Source: Alnus glutinosa (taxonomy: Eukaryota; Streptophyta; Magnoliopsida; Fagales; Betulaceae). Taken from it: a DNA stretch of 64,000 nucleotides. Positions 57,735-64,000 of the stretch are shown here, piece by piece. A program made the translations under genes and the position numbers. The notes under the pieces were generated by a model that had not been told where the DNA came from, did not search any database, and worked only from the letters and a program-made list of their open reading frames with translations. The stretch's first letter is position 1; each line of letters begins with the position of its first letter. The stretch spans positions 6,576,501 to 6,640,500 of the forward strand of contig NC_084896.1 in NCBI RefSeq assembly GCF_958979055.1, read 5' to 3'.

Positions 57735-59442
57735 ACTGAGAAAAATATATATTTTTATATGTAATAGATCGATATGTATATATATATATATGTATGTATT
57801 GTTTATAAAATCAAACTGACTATATGATGAGATATATGTTTTGGATAATTTGATTAGTTTGATTATGTTCAATTATATCATGATGTTTAAGAAGTAATGT
57901 ATGAGTGAAGAGAGTGAAGAGTGTTAAATTGATTTAAAGTGTTTGAGTGTGTGTTGCGGTTGTGATTTAAATTATGCAAATTGTTTGATAACATGTCATG
58001 TTGAAACTGTTTATGTTTTATGAAGAAGCTATGTTTTGAATGATTTCAAAGTGTTTGATAAAATATTGAATTGATTAGTTTTAAGGGAACGTGATTTGGT
58101 AACTGCATGATTTTATAGCATGATACAGTAGTGAAATATACACTGGTCAAGCATAGAGCATAGAGCATGTAGTATAGAGCATACATACAACAACAGTAAC
58201 AGAACGCAGTAAACACAATTAAACAGCAGTTATCCAGCATCGTGGGTGACCCAAGCCCCAATAGACCCAGTTTTATGCATATCATGTATATCATTGTTTC
58301 ATGAGTGATGTTTTTATGTTATGAGTAGTTTTTACTAGACGTATTGGTATGCATAAGTGTTTTAAATGAAAAGCGTTTATGCATATTTCTATCAGATAGT
58401 CACATGTGTTAAGATGCCATACATTGAACTTGAATGTACATGGATTCATCACTGCCCAGGTGCGAGTAATGACATGTCTATAAGTAAGAAGGTTGACTGT
58501 TATTGTTCTTTAGAAAAGACATGTTAGCATAATTGAGTTAACTCTAGTGCTCTCATGATCTACTGACGTTCAAGGCACGAAGTTGAAATACGATTAGAGA
58601 TAGTGTTACGAGTATTTTGTTGAAGGATAATATCCTAGTATGGAAGAGTAAGATGCCCTATTTTATTACTTAAGACTTATGTGTAGACGTGATATCTGTG
58701 ATGGAGTGATCGTGTGCACATATGTCTAAGCCACCATTGAAAAGTATTATTGTAGAGGGGTCTATATGTAGAAACTTCCAAGGAGGGATTACTGAAACTT
58801 CTACATATGTTCACAACTATATAGTATGTTTTAAATGTTTTCTAGATAGTCAGTGTTTACTGTATTAGCTATTGGTAAATTGTGGCTGATATAGTGCTCG
58901 CGTGATTAAAAATAAAATAAAGGTTGGTTCTTTGTGAAAACTCAGTTAGTTTAATATCATTGAGGTCTAAGTATGTTTTATACTGAAACGGCGGACTCAT
59001 TCTTTCACCTATGCGGATGTGGATACCACCACAACCGTGTAGAAGATATTCCTATGATTACAGGTACTCCTGATGCGGATGATGATCCGGTAGCATTTTA
59101 TTTGGGTTATTACGATTGAAGCCTGTAGCGACAGTAGTAGTGGGATAGACTATGAAGTCTATTTTGAGTACTTTTGTATATGCTTGTGACGTATGTGTCA
59201 CGTATTATTTTGTAATAGTTATATGTATTTAAACCTTAAACAGATAGACTTGTGTTATGGCTCACTTTTGTATAGATAATAGGTTTATTTATAGTTATGG
59301 TTTTCTGCTATATTTGATGGTATCATATATATTCTGTTGTAGATGTAACTTTGTATATCATGTGCATGTTATGGGGCATATGCCTATGTTGGCTGAGCGA
59401 CACGTAGTCGTGCCACTGCGATGACTCGTTTTATGTTTTGTA

Positions 59443-59489
<47 letters not shown>

Positions 59490-59500
59490 GAATCGTCACA
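57735..59500. mobile_element. Giant-LTR segment, opposite orientation, left part missing or diverged
   Basis: The right end reads a 40-base poly(A) then CGAATCGTCACA, ending in CA at 59500: the reverse complement of the TGTGACGA... start of the other giant LTRs. 57735-59500 is colinear, inverted, with 47628-49405 (1.77 kb in both), including 'CTGAGCGACACGTAGTCGTG' near 59400. Homology fades upstream of 57735; 57525-57735 has no clear match and may be other LTR sequence. No left end or matching target duplication was found, consistent with a deletion across the LTR and GLP-D exon 1. Confidence 0.8.
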
Positions 59501-59501
59501 A

Positions 59502-59859
59502 TTTGCACCATATGGCCTAATTCTACCCCACACTCATTCTCGTGCCAGCGAGATTTTAGTAGTCTTAAAGGGTAATATACGTTGGGTTCGTCACATCCAA
59601 CCCCAATAATCGCTTCATCACCAAAACTCTAAATGCAGGAGACGTCTTCGCCTTCCCAATTGGTCTCATTCACTTCGAGTTTAATGTAGGAAATACCAAT
59701 ACTGTTGATTTTGCCTTTCTCAGCAGCCAGAATCCTGGGCTCATCACTATAGCAGATAATGTGTTTGGATCCAATCTTCCTATCAATCCGAATGTTCTCA
59801 TCAAGGCCTTCCAATTGGACAAGAATGTGGTTGAGTATCTTCAGAAACAGTTCAATTAG
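59502..59859 (+). pseudogene. Germin-like protein D, 3' fragment
   Basis: Starts in mid exon 2 at TTTGCACCATATGG (FAPYG) directly after the LTR end. It keeps cupin motif 1 with the His-x-His and Glu (PHTHSRASE) and, after a net 2-bp deletion near 59570-59590 that shifts the frame, motif 2 ([16 protein letters not shown]). It ends at TAG 59857-59859. Exon 1, the signal peptide and the N-terminal third are gone. It is more diverged than the other copies. Confidence 0.9.
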
Positions 59860-60010
59860 AGAACTATATGTAATAGCCACAATGAACCGTACGTTAGATG
59901 GTTTGAAAAAAGTTTGCCATATTTCCCTTCTTGTAATGTCATATCAGTATTTAATTATATTGAAATACAATGGTCGCTTATTTATTCTTTTTTTCGACAT
60001 AGCATGCATG

Positions 60011-60339
60011 GTAACCAAGAAATTAATCATTTGATCTAAATATGATCATAAATAATAAAAATATGACTAACTAATGTGTTTGGATGAAATCATTTGATCA
60101 AAAGTAGGTCTGGGTGAGAAAAGGTTATGAAAAAACGTAACTAACCTAACTGAAAATCCATCCAAATTGGTCTATTTCAAGAAATTTTATCAAAACCAAC
60201 CAGATTGACACCCGTTAATTATATAAAGGCCAAGACTTTCTCACCAATGACCTTAGACTTAGCAACCTTTACTTTGATAAAGAGAGGCTTTACATAAACT
60301 TCGAAAGAAGGATCAATAAGCTCTCACCCTTATTTATTT
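60011..60339. other. Non-coding spacer
   Basis: Nothing recognisable; it may include the 5' leader of the Copia element that follows, but no 5' LTR matching 62503-62772 is present. Confidence 0.5.
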
Positions 60340-62500
60340 ATGTTTGGATGATGCTATGTTCGAGAAGGTGGCGAATGCAACCACCTCCAAGCAAGCATGA
60401 GAGATTCTCCAAAACTCTTACCAAGAAGTTGATAAAGTGAAGAAAGTTCGCCTTCAAACATTAATAGGTGAATTTTTTAAGTTTTGTGAATGAAAGAATC
60501 TGAGTCGATTGCAAATTATTTTTCAAGGGTGTTGGCCATAGTAAGTCAAATGAAGAGATATGAAGAAAGATTGTAGGATGTTCGAGTCATTGAAAAGATC
60601 CTTCGTCCCTTGCAACAAAGATTTGACTATATTGTTATCGCTATTGAAGAGTCAAAAGATTTAGAAGCCATGAGTATTGATCAACTCATGATATCTCTTC
60701 AAGCTCATGAAGAAAGGTTCAACAAGAAGAAAGAAGAGCCATTGGAACAAGTTCTTGCTACAAAGATCTGTTTCAAAGATAGAGAAGAAGAGTCAAGAAA
60801 CGAAGAGTTCACTACACTTTCTCCATCACCAACAAATTCTAGTACATCGTCGTGATGATCTTCGAGAGGAAGTTCTAGTGAAATGCCACTACACATGAGA
60901 AGTCTCCAAGAACTCTATGAGGTAATAGATAATTTAAATGATGATCTAACTCTTTATTGTCATTTTGCGGATTGTGAACCAATAGGTTTTGAAGAAGCGG
61001 TTAAAGATGACAAATGGAGGAATGCCATGGATGAGGAAATCAAAGCAATCGAAAAGAATAACACATGGGAGTTGACGACTATTCCAAAATAACAAAAAAC
61101 AATTGGAGTAAAGTTGGTGTTCAAAGGCAAATATAAATGCTAAAAGAGAAACGAGAGATACAAAACAAGATTGTTTGTCAAGGGATATAGTCAAAGACTC
61201 GGCATTGATTATGGTGAAGTTTTTGATCCTGTTGCACGGTTGGAAACCATAAGGATGGCTCAAAATAAATGAAAGATTTATCAAATGGATGTAAAATCTG
61301 CTTTCTTGAATGGAATTCTTGAAGAAGAAATTTATGTTGAACAACCTATGAGCTATGTCATCAAAGGGGATGAGGAAAAAGTTTTGAAGTTGAAAAAGAC
61401 GTTGTATGGCTTAAAACAAGCACCAATGGCATAGAATAGTAGAATCGATAACTACTTTCAAAAGAATGGTTTCATCAAATGTTCTCATGAATATGCTCTT
61501 TATGCTAAAGTGCGTGAAAATGGAAATATTTTGCTTGCTTGTTTGTATGTGAATGATTTAATTTTTACAGGCAACAATTCAAGTATGTTCGAGGATTTCA
61601 AGAAAACAATAACTCAAGAATTCAAAATCACAGATATTGGTCTCATGTCCTATTATCTTAGAATTGAAATGAAGCAAATGGAGAAATGAATTTTTATTTC
61701 TCAAGGAAGTTTCTCAAGGAGAATGCTCAAAAAGTTCAAGATGAACAATTGCAAACCTGTTAGCACTCTGGTAGAATGTGGAATTAAATTGTCAAAGTAT
61801 GAAAAAGGAGAAATGGTAGATCCAACAATGTTCAGAAGTTTAGTTGGAAATTTGAGATATTTGACATGCACAAAGCTAGATATTCTCTATGGAGTTGGGC
61901 TTGTTAGTCGTTATATGGAGTCACCTACCATAACTCATTTCAAGGCGGCTAAAAGAATTCATTATTATGTCAAAGGTACAATTGATTTTGGTCTACTTTA
62001 TCCATCTTCTAATGAATTCAAACTTGTGGGTTATAATGATAGTGATTGGGGTGGTGATGTTGATGATAGAAAGAGTACAACTGGATTTGTTTTTTATTTG
62101 AGGAGTTCGGCATTTATTTGGAGTTTTAAAAAACAACCTATTGTGACACTTTCAACATGTGAAGTAGAATAGGTTGCCGCTACATCAAGTGTTTGTCATG
62201 TAATTTGGTTGAGGAAATTGTTAAAAGAGCTACACATGCTACTAGAGGATGCTAAGAAAATTTATCTTGACAACAAGTCGGCACTTGCATTGGCAAAAAA
62301 TCCGGTATTTTATGATTGGAGCAAACACATCGACACCAAATATCAATTTATTAGAGAGTGTATTGTCAAGAAGGAGTACAACTCAAGTTTGTGAAAACTC
62401 ATGATCAAGTTGTGAATATTTTTACAAAGCCCATAAAGAATGAGATTTTTAGCAAGCTACGAGCATTACTTAGAGTCACTAGAAATTTAGTTTAAAAGGA
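60340..62500 (+). pseudogene. Copia retrotransposon gag-pol, internally deleted
   Basis: 60340-60855 is gag (UBN2-type: IADYF-like and [20 protein letters not shown], then LQAHEERFN). At about 60860-60890 it jumps straight to the integrase-RT linker (LQELYEVIDNLNDDLTLYC, FEEAVKDDKW), so the zinc finger, protease and integrase core are deleted. RT follows ([38 protein letters not shown]) with the catalytic box reading YVNDL instead of YVDDL. RNase H follows (SDWGGDVDDRKSTTGF, YLDNKSALALAKNP, HIDTKYQFIREC). At least seven stops interrupt the frame. A polypurine tract AAAAGGAGG precedes the 3' LTR. Confidence 0.93.
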
Positions 62501-62502
62501 GG

Positions 62503-62772
62503 TGTTGAATCATAAACTTAATTTTAATAACATTTATTTAAGTCTTTTGTTATTGTTGTAAGTTACTAGGAGTTACATATGAGTTATTTGAGATGTAAAT
62601 GAATGAAGTTAATGTAAATATGTTAGAAGAGTCATTTATATCCTATAAATATCCATGTAAGCAAGTTATTTTTAATCAAGTTGAATGAGAGAATACAAAG
62701 TTCTCTATCAATTTATTGTCTCTCTTCCTTTTCATTCTCTCTCCTAGTGTGTGTGGTTTCCAATTTCCAACA
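62503..62772 (+). mobile_element. 3' LTR of the Copia element (270 bp)
   Basis: Starts TGTTGAATCATAAAC directly after the polypurine tract and ends CCAATTTCCAACA, so the ends are TGTTG...CAACA. It contains a TATAAATATCC TATA-like region and GTAAGCAAG leader (about 62655). No matching 5' LTR exists upstream, so no target duplication can be tested. Confidence 0.85.
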
Positions 62773-63025
62773 CCCACACCATGTTTCCTCTCTTAATTTC
62801 CTCTCTTTCCTTGGTTAATTACCTTAACTGTCAATCCTTGCTAGCCCACTGTTGTCTCATGTCTGGCCTTCCACTTATTCGTGTTTTGTACCCACTTTCA
62901 TCTCGGATTACCGTCGCTATTTATGGGTTCTCTCTGCTACCACCACATCATTTTTTTCTTTTTTGGTTTTAAATAGAAACTTTACTTAACTCCTTTTGAA
63001 TTGTTACCAGTATTGTAATTACCCT

Positions 63026-63367
63026 CCTAAACTTTAAAAACTCTCAATTTAGTGTATTCATTTTCTAATTTTTTTCAATTTCAACAATCCGTTACGATTT
63101 CTGTTAAATGTTGTCAAAATTATTAAAAAATTGTATCCCTGTTTTTTTAACAAAAAAAATGGATTAGGTGCCTGTATTTTGCTAATTCCATTAAATCTTG
63201 GCTAACGCGTAAATCATTTTAATTTTCTTTTTCTTTTTCCTAAAAAAAGATAGGTATTTTAGAAATTTTGACACCCCTCCGTTAGGATTTAACGGAAAAT
63301 CATAACGGAGGGTAAAATTTAAAAAAATGAAAGATGGATACACTAAATTGAGCGTTTTTAATTTAGG
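63026..63367. mobile_element. Foldback MITE, about 340 bp
   Basis: The left arm CCTAAACTTTAAAAACTCTC and right arm GAGCGTTTTTAATTTAGG (inverted) share CAATTTAGTGTAT. Inner inverted words include CCGTTACGATTTCTGTTAAAT and ATTTAACGGAAAATCATAACGG. No coding. The target duplication is unclear. Confidence 0.65.
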
Positions 63368-63409
63368 GAAATAATTGCAAATGTGATCGATGGAAGTAAA
63401 GAGAGATTA

Positions 63410-63572
63410 AATGAGGTTTCCTTTTTTCTTTTCTTTATTTTTTTCTTTATTTTTTCCTCTTTTTTGTTTTTTTTTTTTTTTGGTTTTTGGTTTTTTTTTT
63501 TTGTTTTTTGTTTTTTGTTTTTTTGTTTTTCCAGTTCTTTACTTAAATTGTGTGTGTGTATTAGTTTGGTTG

Positions 63573-63608
<36 letters not shown>

Positions 63609-63660
63609 TTTTTTACAAAAAAAGAAAAGAAAAGAAATTATTTTATTTTATTTTATTTTT
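63410..63660. repeat. Pyrimidine-rich low-complexity tract
   Basis: Mostly T with scattered C and G, including a run of over 30 T at about 63574-63606. Two open frames here read as poly-Phe and are not genes. Confidence 0.9.
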
Positions 63661-64000
63661 ATGAGGTTGTTTGCGTTTTGCTCCTTATTGTGCGGCAATA
63701 ATGCCTTAGGGGGACATGGACAACTTTTAGGTAGTTTGGAGAGAACATTGTCATAATTCAAAGTTGTGAGGACATTATCAATTAAGTGGTAGTTTGAGTA
63801 GGATGTGTAGAGTTTTTTTCAAGAAAGACAAAGTGAAAGAATTGATAATCAAATAGAAATATAAGAATAAAAATAAAGCGGAATAAAGATAAATAGAGAC
63901 AAATTAAGATTTTACGTGTTTCGCTCTATGGCTTACGCCTACGGGATAGAGCCCAAAAAGCTATATTTTGTTTTTTATTCATTGATATTTTTATAATACA
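63661..64000. other. Non-coding; possible start of an LTR-like leader
   Basis: 63700-63790 resembles the 'AGAACATTG...GGACATT' flank at about 33235-33320. 63880-64000 has 'TTTTACGTGTTTCGCTCTATG' and a (CCTACG)-like leader similar in layout to 41930-42060. It is cut by the window edge. Confidence 0.4.

Larger units (their letters stand above)
56790..59870 (+). repeat. Duplicated GLP block D
   Basis: 56815-56930 matches block A 11500-11600. 57005-57520 matches the GLP upstream region ('AGATCAAATCATTTGACTTG', 'CTATAAATAGACATG'). 59502-59859 matches GLP exon 2 and 59860-60010 its 3' flank. The block starts immediately after the MITE of block C. The interval where exon 1, the intron and part of exon 2 should lie is replaced by LTR-related DNA. 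Confidence 0.75.

Noticed and set aside
63383..63701. Poly-Phe ORFs
   Set aside because: Translation of a T-rich low-complexity tract.

Overview
This window is nuclear DNA of a plant, most likely a eudicot. It is AT-rich, has long poly(A)/(T) and dinucleotide runs, contains spliced genes with GT-AG introns, and is packed with LTR retrotransposons, LINEs, a CACTA element and foldback MITEs. The species cannot be told from the sequence alone. The only host genes I can support are a tandem family of germin-like proteins (GLPs; secreted single-domain cupins), all on the + strand. GLP-A (8281-9043) and GLP-C (44579-45478) are intact two-exon genes. GLP-B (29841-30662) is broken by a single-base frameshift. 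GLP-D (59502-59859) is a 3' fragment whose 5' part has been replaced by retrotransposon sequence.

The four GLPs sit in repeated blocks that share promoter, coding and 3' flanking DNA: A about 5990-12390, B about 28580-38000, C about 43185-47517 and D about 56790-59870. Because the blocks are paralogous, one block often shows the empty site of an insertion found in another. That allows insertion boundaries and target-site duplications (TSDs) to be read directly.

Layout: 1-3593 is part of a giant LTR that interrupts a decayed hAT transposase (3594-4659). Block A follows, with a 5'-truncated LINE in the GLP-A upstream region, a triplicated 40-bp W-box repeat, GLP-A, a palindromic two-LTR element (9752-10591) and a Mutator-like MITE (12392-13334). 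From 13.3 to 17.2 kb there are MITE and LTR remnants. A 9-kb CACTA transposon (17663-26628) is inserted inside a small foldback MITE; it carries captured host exons, GATC-rich minisatellites and arrays of subterminal repeats. Block B holds GLP-B, two Mutator-like MITEs with 9-bp TSDs, and a LINE (33625-37565) that itself contains a solo LTR (35065-36810). From 38 to 43 kb there are degraded Copia fragments and non-coding DNA. Block C holds GLP-C and a MITE split by a nest of two giant solo LTRs, one inside the other (47628-55943 and 51082-55386). Block D holds a GLP promoter, an inverted giant-LTR segment and the GLP-D remnant. The window closes with an internally deleted Copia element with a 3' LTR (62503-62772), a MITE and low-complexity DNA.

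I found no tRNA, rRNA, CRISPR or bacterial-type features. The most unusual structures are the palindromic LTR dimer, the nested solo LTRs of a 4-kb LTR family whose minisatellite differs in every copy, and the CACTA element nested in a MITE with a 444-bp higher-order GATC repeat.
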